Shown: piece after piece, positions 10,105-17,219 of the stretch
How positions within the stretch are numbered: the stretch's first letter is position 1
Layout: every line of letters begins with the position of its first letter
Assembly (NCBI RefSeq): GCF_000974785.1
Contig: NZ_BBWV01000001.1
Location: forward strand, 558,001-622,000
Length of the DNA stretch: 64,000 bases
Direction of reading: 5' to 3'
From: Flavihumibacter petaseus NBRC 106054
GTDB taxonomy: Bacteria; Bacteroidota; Bacteroidia; Chitinophagales; Chitinophagaceae
Position numbers and translations under genes: made by a program
The notes under the pieces: generated by a model
The model's input: only the letters and a program-made list of their open reading frames with translations
What the model was told of the DNA's origin: nothing
Database searches by the model: none

Positions 10105-11747
10105 GCCATTTCATTTTTAGCCCATTCCGCCAGCTGCTCACGAATGATCTTCGCATTGTGCCGGAAATCCACCGGAAAGCCTGGGTGAAACAATAATGTT
10201 TTGATCTGATCCGTATCCGGATATGCCGCTGCCCATTGCAGCAGTTCAATTCTGAGTTGTGCTTCCTGTTTTTTTTCGATATTCTTCTCCGCTTCCACAC
10301 AAAGCACAGCCTCGCCGCCCACTTCCACGAGCGCTGACCTGAACACACCGGGATGTTTGTTAAAAATGCCTTCCACTGGAACTGAATACAGCTCGCGGCC
10401 ACCCGTTCTCACACGATGTGCCTTGCGGCCGCAGAACCAGAGTTTCAGTTCTTCATCAAAATAACCGAGGTCTCCCATCCGGTGCCAGCATTGGTTTCCA
10501 TCGGGTATTTTAGCCAGGCTGGTTTCCTCCGTCCGGTTATAATAAAGCCGGGTAACAGCAGCACCCGTTACAATGATCTCTCCTATTCTGCCAGGTGGTA
10601 GTTTCAGCTCATCCGACCATTGCGGAATTGCTTTGTCGCTGATCGGAATGATGGCTATCGTTATTCCATTCACTGCTTTGCCCAGGCAAATGCCGTGACC
10701 CGTATCCGTGAGTTTCTGCGTTTCTTTCAGCAGTTGGTTACTGGCGATAATGGTCACCGGCATCGCCTCCGTTGCGCCATAAGGTGTAAAGATCTGAACC
10801 TCCGGGTTTAACAGGGAGGAAAACCTTGACAAGGCTTTTACAGAAGCCGGTGCACCGGCAGAAATCACTCGCTTCAATGTTGGCAACCGGATGCCATGAC
10901 TGGTGGCATAGCGGCCGACGGCATCGATCAGCGCCGGAGACCCAAACATGTTGGTGATGCCCCACTGGCAGATCGGTCCGGTAATTTTTTGGGGGGCGAC
11001 CTGTGCAGGTTTCGTGAAATCCATATCAGGCAGAACGCTGGTCATTCCGAGTGCGGGATTGAACAGCGCAAAAGGTGCAAACGTAGGCATGTCAATTTCA
11101 CCCGGAACAAAATCAAAAGTGTGCCGTATGCTGTCCAGCTGTGCCCGGAAATTTCCGTGCGAATAACAAACACCTTTGGGCAACCCCGTGGATCCGCTGG
11201 TGAAAATGATTGCTGCCGGATCATCGGGCAATGCATCAAAAAACGGTCCCGGCCCTGCGGAGCGGTCTGCATTCCTGACGGACCGCAAGCTTTTTCCTGC
11301 CCAGCGCCAACGCCCACCCACCGTTATGCTGCGACGGATCGTTTTGCGACCCCAACCAAGGGCAACCCGCGCAAGTTGCGCTTTCTGCACCCCGATAAAA
11401 CCAACCGGAGCAACTTCATCGATGCATGTCTTCAGGTTCCTGCGACCGATCCCGGGATCGATGTATACAGGCACAATTCCCGAAAACAGCATGGCAAAAC
11501 TCAGTACGAAAAAGTCTGCTCCCGGGGGTACCATCATTACCACGCGGTCACCTCGTTCATATCCTGAGGCAAGCAGCCCGCGGGCGACACAAACTGTTTC
11601 GCGGGCAAGTTCCCGGAACGAGAGCCTGCTATATTGTGTTATACCATTACCGTCCATACTGTCTGGCACGGGAAAAGCGATGGCGATAGTATCAGGCTGC
11701 CGTTCTGCCATTTCGATCACTGCGGCAGCAATGTTGAATGGCTTCAT
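10101..11747 (-). CDS. oleC: OleC-like beta-lactone synthetase (AMP-forming ANL enzyme)
   Basis: ANL-superfamily protein of 548 residues. OleC adenylates a 2-alkyl-3-hydroxy acid and closes it to a beta-lactone. The P-loop TSGSTGLPKG is at residues 183-192. OleC-type features are the IDPGIGRRNL stretch near 96-105, the ALGWG segment near 129-133 followed by a GGRWRW stretch, and YGATEAMP in place of the usual YGxTE core. Overlaps of 4 bases link it to oleB upstream and oleD downstream. It is a free-standing enzyme with no carrier domain. A fatty acyl-CoA ligase is the alternative call, but the ole context and the motifs favour OleC. Confidence 0.88.
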   Translation of the reverse strand: MKPFNIAAAVIEMAERQPDTIAIAFPVPDSMDGNGITQYSRLSFRELARETVCVARGLLASGYERGDRVVMMVPPGADFFVLSFAMLFSGIVPVYIDPGIGRRNLKTCIDEVAPVGFIGVQKAQLARVALGWGRKTIRRSITVGGRWRWAGKSLRSVRNADRSAGPGPFFDALPDDPAAIIFTSGSTGLPKGVCYSHGNFRAQLDSIRHTFDFVPGEIDMPTFAPFALFNPALGMTSVLPDMDFTKPAQVAPQKITGPICQWGITNMFGSPALIDAVGRYATSHGIRLPTLKRVISAGAPASVKALSRFSSLLNPEVQIFTPYGATEAMPVTIIASNQLLKETQKLTDTGHGICLGKAVNGITIAIIPISDKAIPQWSDELKLPPGRIGEIIVTGAAVTRLYYNRTEETSLAKIPDGNQCWHRMGDLGYFDEELKLWFCGRKAHRVRTGGRELYSVPVEGIFNKHPGVFRSALVEVGGEAVLCVEAEKNIEKKQEAQLRIELLQWAAAYPDTDQIKTLLFHPGFPVDFRHNAKIIREQLAEWAKNEMA

Positions 11748-12625
11748 GCTGTATTGAAAAAATCGGTTATCAGGTCTCCTATTGCTTGCTGCTGATCTTC
11801 GAGTATATAATGACCTGAATCTTCAAATTCATGAACCTGCGCGTTGGGGAGATAACTTTTCCACGCCTGGAGGATCGTCCTGTCAAAAACCCGGTCTTTC
11901 ATACCCCAGGCAATCAGGACAGGCGTATTCCTGAATTGCGGCAAACTTTGCTGTACAGCGGTGATGGTATCATAACCACGATCTCCCGGGCGCAGCGGCA
12001 CATCCTGGATGAACCGTAGCGTGGCGATCCGGTTCTTCCAGGAATTATAGGGAGCGGTAAATCCCTTCCGCACAGCACGGGAAAGACTGACGCGCTTAAC
12101 CCCTTCGATGGTTGCCAGTCCGCTGAAAGCGTTGAAAGCGCGGATGAAAAATGCGCCCGGCCAGCTCCTGAAAAAATGCAGCATCAGTGGAAATCTTTTC
12201 CCTTCCGGCAAATGAAATGCGGCGGTATTCAGCAATACAATTTTTTTGATCGCTTCCGGGTGACGGTGCGCATATACCATCCCGATGATCCCACCCCAGT
12301 CGTGCATCACCAGGTGAATGTTGCCGGTAATATGTTTCTCCTGAAGAAATGTTTCAAGGTCGCGCACACGTTGCTCGAGTGTGTACTGGTAATGCTCATC
12401 ACCGGGTTTATCCGAATAGCCGCAACCGATATGGTCCGGTGCAAGGCAACGATACTGGTGTGACAGGCGGCAGATCAGTTGCCGGTAATAAAAGGACCAG
12501 GTAGGATTACCGTGAAGCAATACCACCGGATCACCGCTTCCTTCTTCCACATAGTGGTAACGGTGCCCGTTAATGCGGGCAAAATGACTGGCAAAGGGGT
12601 ATAGTTCCTGGTTAACCAAATTCAT
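11744..12625 (-). CDS. oleB: OleB-like beta-lactone decarboxylase (alpha/beta hydrolase)
   Basis: Alpha/beta hydrolase of the haloalkane dehalogenase-like group, 293 residues. OleB converts beta-lactones to cis-olefins with loss of carbon dioxide. The oxyanion-hole segment HGNPTWSF is near residues 38-45; the nucleophile is Asp109 in the HDWGG motif, with the neighbouring Trp110 typical of this group; Asp244 in GMKDR is a candidate acid; His272 in DSGHYILED is the base. The ATG follows the stop of the diiron gene with no gap, and the end overlaps oleC by 4 bases. In some bacteria oleB is fused to oleC; here they are separate. A haloalkane dehalogenase is the alternative, disfavoured by the operon. 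Confidence 0.87.
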   Translation of the reverse strand: MNLVNQELYPFASHFARINGHRYHYVEEGSGDPVVLLHGNPTWSFYYRQLICRLSHQYRCLAPDHIGCGYSDKPGDEHYQYTLEQRVRDLETFLQEKHITGNIHLVMHDWGGIIGMVYAHRHPEAIKKIVLLNTAAFHLPEGKRFPLMLHFFRSWPGAFFIRAFNAFSGLATIEGVKRVSLSRAVRKGFTAPYNSWKNRIATLRFIQDVPLRPGDRGYDTITAVQQSLPQFRNTPVLIAWGMKDRVFDRTILQAWKSYLPNAQVHEFEDSGHYILEDQQQAIGDLITDFFNTA

Positions 12626-14062
12626 TTATTGACGTCCTATGATCAGCATCATTTCTTCCGGTGTAACGTACATGCCTATGCGGGTCAGCTGCTGGCTGAG
12701 TCTGCCGGTGATGTGGCGGTACAACACATCCGATCCGACGCCGAAAGCACGGAAAGCCTGTATCAGGTGATGATCGTCTGTCTTGTCGCCATATACTGAC
12801 TTCATCAGGACTTTCAGTGCTACTTTATTCCGCAATTTTTCCCATCTTTTACCCCGACGGAAAAGTTCATTGTACATCGCCACGCACAGGTCCATATGCC
12901 GGGTCTCGTCCTGTTCAGAAATAGTGCGGCTGATGCTGCAGAAAAGTTTGTCCGGCATGTATTTTTCGTTACCGAAGAATTCCAGGTAAGCAGCGCCGAT
13001 AGCTTCTACGATTACCGCCAGGAAAAGCCCCGTACCCGGCATAAAACGTGCCAGCCACATGTACCGTTTTGCGCCTTTGATCAGTTTTGCCGCGATGAAT
13101 TCCTTAGCCTGCAGCTTCTCCACCAGGAACCTGCGGAAAGTAGCGGAATGTTTGGCTTCATCATTGATAAAAGTGGTCATCGCTTCCTGGATCTCGCGAT
13201 ATCTCCGGTAATGAATGATGCCCATGGTCAAAGGTGCAATGGCGCTCTGTTCCACTACCAGGGCGTGATTGGCGATGTCGCGTAAGCCCCTGAGTTGTCG
13301 CTGCAATACCAGGTCCTGCAATTGCCTTAGTTCAGGATGGGCCTCCGGGATCCTTCCGGTGACCAGCGTTTGTTGCACCAGCATCAGCATCTCTTGCAGG
13401 TCGTGCAGTACATAAGGAAGAATTACAGTAAGGTCCGATCGGATTTCGCCTGATAACTGCTGCAAATGGTGGCTCACATTTCCGTTATAGCGGTGCAGGG
13501 CATCTGTCACTTCCTTCAGATGACCGGAAATTTCGACCAACGCAACTTCCTGCTCCTGCCGCTCCTCCGCCGAGCGGATGAGTTGCACCGTTGTGCCTCT
13601 CCGGATATATCCCAGACGTTGGTGTTCCTGCAATACCAGCCGTTCGTCATTCAGTAATTCCTGGCGGTCGCGCAGCTGCTGCACTTCTTTCTGCAAGCGC
13701 GAAAAAGGAGCAAGCAACTCCAGGGCTTTCCCGATGGAAGGCGTGTTTTCAGGAAGGCATTCTGCAAGGGCTTTAAGGGCATCTTCTTTTATGGGAATCC
13801 CTTCTGCCCTGAGTCGCCGGATACTGCCATCGATATTCTCTGCCACCATGGGCAGCACCAGCATGAAAATATGTTTACGGCCTGCCGGTTCCAGCTGTTC
13901 GAGGTGAATTTTCAGGTTATACCGGACATCCTGCTGCCAGTCAAATTTGGTCTCGCGGTTCCAGTATTTCTGTTCTGCGTCCCGGGTGTATTGCGTAAAA
14001 TCCTGCGTAGGCGTGATATAGTAATCAGGCCGGCCTTTATCTGCAGTTTTGGTGAGGGACAT
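12626..14062 (-). CDS. Ferritin-like diiron protein, possible AurF-type oxygenase
   Basis: A 478-residue protein with a four-helix-bundle diiron ligand pattern in its C-terminal half: Glu271, then Glu302-x-x-His305, Glu353, and Glu386-x-x-His389. The 31 and 33 residue spacings fit carboxylate-bridged diiron oxidases. An N-terminal YWNRETKFDW segment recalls the opening of AurF-type N-oxygenases, but the extra His four residues before the last ExxH in AurF is absent (Ser382). Residues about 120-230 look like long helices or coiled coil. The stop codon touches the oleB start, so it is co-translated with oleBCD and probably oxidises the substrate or product of that pathway. The exact reaction (hydroxylation, desaturation or N-oxidation) cannot be read from the sequence. 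Confidence 0.75.
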   Translation of the reverse strand: MSLTKTADKGRPDYYITPTQDFTQYTRDAEQKYWNRETKFDWQQDVRYNLKIHLEQLEPAGRKHIFMLVLPMVAENIDGSIRRLRAEGIPIKEDALKALAECLPENTPSIGKALELLAPFSRLQKEVQQLRDRQELLNDERLVLQEHQRLGYIRRGTTVQLIRSAEERQEQEVALVEISGHLKEVTDALHRYNGNVSHHLQQLSGEIRSDLTVILPYVLHDLQEMLMLVQQTLVTGRIPEAHPELRQLQDLVLQRQLRGLRDIANHALVVEQSAIAPLTMGIIHYRRYREIQEAMTTFINDEAKHSATFRRFLVEKLQAKEFIAAKLIKGAKRYMWLARFMPGTGLFLAVIVEAIGAAYLEFFGNEKYMPDKLFCSISRTISEQDETRHMDLCVAMYNELFRRGKRWEKLRNKVALKVLMKSVYGDKTDDHHLIQAFRAFGVGSDVLYRHITGRLSQQLTRIGMYVTPEEMMLIIGRQ

Positions 14063-14128
14063 GGCTGGGAAGGGTTAATCGCCCTCTCTGAATTTACAAC
14101 ATCAGTTGCAGATTTGCAAGTCAGTTCT

Positions 14129-15235
14129 TCAGCTGGCTGCCTGTTTTCTGTTGTATTGCCAATGGCTGATATAGCGTTCAAATCTGTCCGTTACCAACTG
14201 AAGTTCGTCAGGCGGCATTTCATGTTTGAGGCGAACAAAGTTCTGCTGCAGGTCTGCGAATTGCTGCATTTGTTTTTCGCAATGACTAAAGTCATCCAGG
14301 CCCAACTGCCTGTAAATAGCGCGCATGGTATCGACGGGTTCGCGAACGAGGTTATCATAGGGAATTTCCACCAGTTGCCCGGAAGGTACCAGTGATTTTT
14401 CCTCAAGGTAGCGGTCCATCATGCGGCTATAGGTATCCAGGATGACCTGGTTGACGCCCATCTCCGGGATACGTCCCAAGGCGTATATGCGGTGCGTAAC
14501 CTTCCAGAATCTTTTGTTGGAGAGATAGACATCCACAGGGTGGCGGTGGATGAAAATGAATTTCGCATTTGGAAAAAGGGAAAGGAGCAGTTTGATACGG
14601 GCAGTGTTCGGCGGACTTTTCAACACGAGTTGCCTGCCTTTTCCGGAAAGTGATATCTTTTTAAGCAGGAAAAGAAAATCCTTTGTCCATGCCTGTTGCT
14701 CTGTTTCGGTAACATCATCAAACAGCACATACCTGTTGAAATGATCCTTCATTTTTTCGGGAAAGAAATAACCCCATTGGGCGCCCCTGGGATTCACAGC
14801 GGTAGTCATGGTTCCATCTTCTTCTCCGGGATAACGGAAAGACATGGGGATACGATGAACCGGGTCCTGCAGGCGGAAAATCCGGCAGATACCTTCGAGC
14901 AAAGGAGAAAGCCATTTTTCTGTGGTGAGCATGATCTCCGGGAAGATCATCTGGAAAACAGAATGATAGCGGAGGCGCTGATCCTGGGAAATAAATTCAT
15001 GCAGAAATGAAGTGCCGCTCCGATAGAAGCCAAGTACAAATATGGGGTCGCGGGTGATGGTATGCTGTTCGATCTTCCTGCGGAAGAAGGCTATTTCGAT
15101 CCACCGGAAGGGTTCCAGCAGGATGGTTTTGATCAGCCATCCCGGCAGGTTTTTAATGCCGGTCCGAGCAATACCGCCGTGTTCCCGGGTGATCCGCAGG
15201 AAGGTAAAGAAAGGCAGCGGGAAGAGCCTGTTCAT
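14129..15235 (-). CDS. PAPS-dependent sulfotransferase family protein
   Basis: Sulfotransferase-fold protein (Sulfotransfer_3 type), 368 residues from the ATG at 15235. An upstream TTG or GTG-type start at 15289 would overlap the preceding gene and is less likely. The 5'-phosphosulfate loop GFYRSGTSFLH is near residues 69-79, and the 3'-phosphate site FIHRHPVDVYLSN near 228-240 includes Arg231 and Ser239. These proteins transfer a sulfuryl group from PAPS to a hydroxyl. It lies 66 bases before the diiron-oleBCD genes on the same strand. In curacin-type pathways a sulfotransferase activates a beta-hydroxyl for decarboxylative alkene formation, which would suit this context, but that link is inference. 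Confidence 0.8.
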   Translation of the reverse strand: MNRLFPLPFFTFLRITREHGGIARTGIKNLPGWLIKTILLEPFRWIEIAFFRRKIEQHTITRDPIFVLGFYRSGTSFLHEFISQDQRLRYHSVFQMIFPEIMLTTEKWLSPLLEGICRIFRLQDPVHRIPMSFRYPGEEDGTMTTAVNPRGAQWGYFFPEKMKDHFNRYVLFDDVTETEQQAWTKDFLFLLKKISLSGKGRQLVLKSPPNTARIKLLLSLFPNAKFIFIHRHPVDVYLSNKRFWKVTHRIYALGRIPEMGVNQVILDTYSRMMDRYLEEKSLVPSGQLVEIPYDNLVREPVDTMRAIYRQLGLDDFSHCEKQMQQFADLQQNFVRLKHEMPPDELQLVTDRFERYISHWQYNRKQAAS

Positions 15236-15245
15236 GCCGTATGTT

Positions 15246-15602
15246 TTAAACCGGCTCGCCGAAGGTGAGCAGGTTATTGTCAGGATCAAGCAAAGAGAAC
15301 TCCTTTAACCCCCAGGGCTTCGATTGCAATGGCGCGTTGGGATGGATGGCTATGTTGCGGTCGAGCAATTCGTTGTAAAAAGCTTCAATACCTTTTACAC
15401 GGATATATACCTGTCCATAATTCTCCTGTGGATCAAGTTCAGCAAAGTGGAAGAAATGGATCTCTATATTTTCCTTCTGAAGTATGAGATAGTCAGGATA
15501 GTCTGCTGCGCCGGCATCGGTGAATTGAAGCTGGTCCACGTAGTAAGCCTTCGTGGTCGCCTTATTGCGCATCGGCAGCTTGGGATGAACAGACTGCAGC
15601 AT
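15246..15602 (-). CDS. VOC (glyoxalase/bleomycin-resistance) family protein
   Basis: Small 118-residue VOC-fold protein. A beta-alpha-beta-beta-beta pattern is visible, with IEIHFFHF and GQVYIRV strands and the family-typical C-terminal DPDNNLLTFGE stretch carrying the last metal-ligand glutamate position. Members of this family bind antibiotics such as bleomycin or act as metal-dependent lyases or dioxygenases; this one resembles the bleomycin-resistance subgroup. It is the first gene of the minus-strand group that continues 10 bases later with the sulfotransferase. A self-protection role for the pathway is possible but is inference from position. Confidence 0.8.
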   Translation of the reverse strand: MLQSVHPKLPMRNKATTKAYYVDQLQFTDAGAADYPDYLILQKENIEIHFFHFAELDPQENYGQVYIRVKGIEAFYNELLDRNIAIHPNAPLQSKPWGLKEFSLLDPDNNLLTFGEPV

Positions 15603-15632
15603 GACGCTAATTTACAAAAAAAGGAGTTTGAA

Positions 15633-15690
15633 GTTTGGAGTTTGGACTTAGCCCACCGAAGCTTCAGCGTCGGTGGGGGTTTGGAGTTTG
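15633..15690. repeat. REP-like palindrome flanked by 12-base direct repeats
   Basis: An 8-base perfect stem, CCCACCGA at 15652-15659 and TCGGTGGG at 15670-15677, encloses a 10-base inner part that can extend the stem. Two copies of GTTTGGAGTTTG, at 15633-15644 and 15679-15690, flank it. It sits between two divergently transcribed genes, so it is not a simple terminator. The architecture suggests a dispersed repeat. Confidence 0.6.
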
Positions 15691-15719
15691 TTCCTTTTCT
15701 TTGCTCCCCAACGAAATTT

Positions 15720-16871
15720 ATGACCCCTGCCTATTCAACATTTAAGGACACCAGGCAACACTACGAAATTCTGGATGGATTGCGCGGAATTGCGGCGATC
15801 CTGGTGGTGATGTTCCACCTCCTGGAAACCTTTGCCCTTGGTAATCACGAGAAACAGCTGATCAATCATGGCTACCTGGCGGTTGATTTTTTCTTCCTGC
15901 TTTCCGGTTTCGTGATGGGCTATGCGTATGACGAAAGATGGGACCGCATGAGCATGGCTGATTTCTGCAAACGCCGCCTGATCCGTTTGCATCCCATGAT
16001 CATTGTCGGTTCGGTGATCGGGGCATTTTTATTTTATTTCCAGGATAGTCCGGCTTTCCCGGGCATTCATGATATACCGGTAGGGACCTTACTGCTTACC
16101 ATGGTGATCGGCTTTACCCTTATTCCGGTACCGCCCTCGATGGATATCAGGGGCTGGGCAGAAATGCACCCGCTGAATGGGCCGGCCTGGTCCTTATTCT
16201 TTGAATACATCGCCAATATCCTGTATGCCGTTGTGCTTCGCCATTGTAACAGGATCATACTGTCGATACTGACTGCGGTGGCCGCAGCTGCGCTCATCCA
16301 CCTGGCTGTAACGAGTGCGCAGGGAGATGTGATCGGTGGATGGTCTGTTGACCCCGTTCAGCTGAGGATCGGGTTTACGCGGCTTTTATACCCCTTCCTG
16401 GCGGGCCTGCTGCTATCCAGGGTAACAAAGCCAGGGAATATTAAAAATGCCTTCCTGTGGAGCGGCTTGCTCCTGGTGGTTATGCTGTCGATGCCCCGGA
16501 TAGGCAACAGTGATCAGCACTGGTTGAACGGTCTTTACGATTCCCTGTCGATAGTGCTGATATTCCCGGTGGTGGTTTATTTAGGCGCCAGCGGCAGTGT
16601 CGAAGGCCGGCTTTCAGGTGTCAACCGCTTTTTGGGCAGAATTTCCTATCCACTCTATATCATTCATTATCCATTTATCTACACATTCGTCGCCTGGGTA
16701 TCAAAGTACAACATAACCCCTACGATGGAATCGCCAGGGTCGCTGATCACCTGTGCTGCCGTAGCTGCCGGTATCCTGGCTGTCAATATTACGCTGGCAT
16801 GGCTCCTGGTGAAGTATTATGATGAGCCGGTGCGGAAGTGGTTGACAGGAAGGTTTTTTAAAAGTTTATGA
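15720..16871 (+). CDS. Acyltransferase family 3 (OafA-type) membrane protein
   Basis: Inner-membrane O-acyltransferase of 383 residues from the ATG at 15720; the frame is open further upstream through the repeat region, but that part has no protein-like character. The family opening EILDGLRGIAAILVVMFH contains the conserved LDGLRGIAA core and catalytic-type His, followed by DFFFLLSGFVMG. About ten hydrophobic helices follow to the end. Such enzymes move acetyl or other acyl groups to sugars, peptides or lipids at the membrane. It is transcribed away from the ole group and has no obvious partner, so the acceptor is unknown. Confidence 0.88.
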   Translation: MTPAYSTFKDTRQHYEILDGLRGIAAILVVMFHLLETFALGNHEKQLINHGYLAVDFFFLLSGFVMGYAYDERWDRMSMADFCKRRLIRLHPMIIVGSVIGAFLFYFQDSPAFPGIHDIPVGTLLLTMVIGFTLIPVPPSMDIRGWAEMHPLNGPAWSLFFEYIANILYAVVLRHCNRIILSILTAVAAAALIHLAVTSAQGDVIGGWSVDPVQLRIGFTRLLYPFLAGLLLSRVTKPGNIKNAFLWSGLLLVVMLSMPRIGNSDQHWLNGLYDSLSIVLIFPVVVYLGASGSVEGRLSGVNRFLGRISYPLYIIHYPFIYTFVAWVSKYNITPTMESPGSLITCAAVAAGILAVNITLAWLLVKYYDEPVRKWLTGRFFKSL

Positions 16872-17010
16872 GTTTGACTATGGGGTCGTTTAGAGGCTGA
16901 ACCTGGTCTTTCACCCCGGGAATTTTACTAAAAAACGAGATGAATGGTATGGTTTTGTCGCTAACCCTGCTTCATTCGACGGTAGCTGTCCATTCCTTCG
17001 GGTTGCCTTC

Positions 17011-17075
17011 GGGATTCGTTCGGGATTCAAAGGGGATTCCCCGTTAAATTAACGAATGAGTCCCGAACGAATCCC
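17011..17075. repeat. 18-base inverted repeat enclosing two small palindromes
   Basis: The arms at 17011-17028 and 17058-17075 pair over 18 bases, with one G-U wobble in RNA. The 29-base interior holds two further palindromes in tandem, GGGGATTCCCC (17032-17042) and GTTAAATTAAC (17043-17053). A three-way-junction RNA or a cruciform could form. No T-run follows, so it is not a typical intrinsic terminator. Confidence 0.65.
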
Positions 17076-17144
17076 TTTCCTACAGCGTCTTGTACTGAAA
17101 AAACTTTCCTTTCCGCGACACGCTTAATTTTTATGCACAGGAAC

Positions 17145-17152
17145 TAACTTTG
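17145..17152 (+). promoter_or_regulatory. Bacteroidota -7 promoter element (TAACTTTG)
   Basis: Exact match to TAnnTTTG, 67 bases before the start of the TPR lipoprotein gene. The -33 TTTG element is not well matched at 19 bases spacing, so this is a partial promoter call. Confidence 0.4.
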
Positions 17153-17219
17153 AAGCCGGATATTGTCGCCGTTTTACCTTGCTGTAGAAGCAATTTGTGT
17201 TCCAATTAAATGCGAAACA

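Larger units (their letters stand above)
16872..17219. other. Intergenic region with nested inverted repeats and a -7 box
   Basis: 348 bases with no protein-coding gene. It contains four TTCGGG copies within 16997-17024, the nested inverted repeat at 17011-17075, and a Bacteroidota-type -7 box at 17145-17152 that could serve the downstream TPR lipoprotein. No terminator with a clear T-run follows the acyltransferase. Confidence 0.6.

Noticed and set aside
10896-11567. Plus-strand frame of 223 codons
   Set aside because: Antisense to oleC, with no family motif.
15236-15289. Upstream start for the sulfotransferase at 15289
   Set aside because: It would overlap the VOC gene by 44 bases and adds 18 residues with no family similarity; the ATG at 15235 is preferred.
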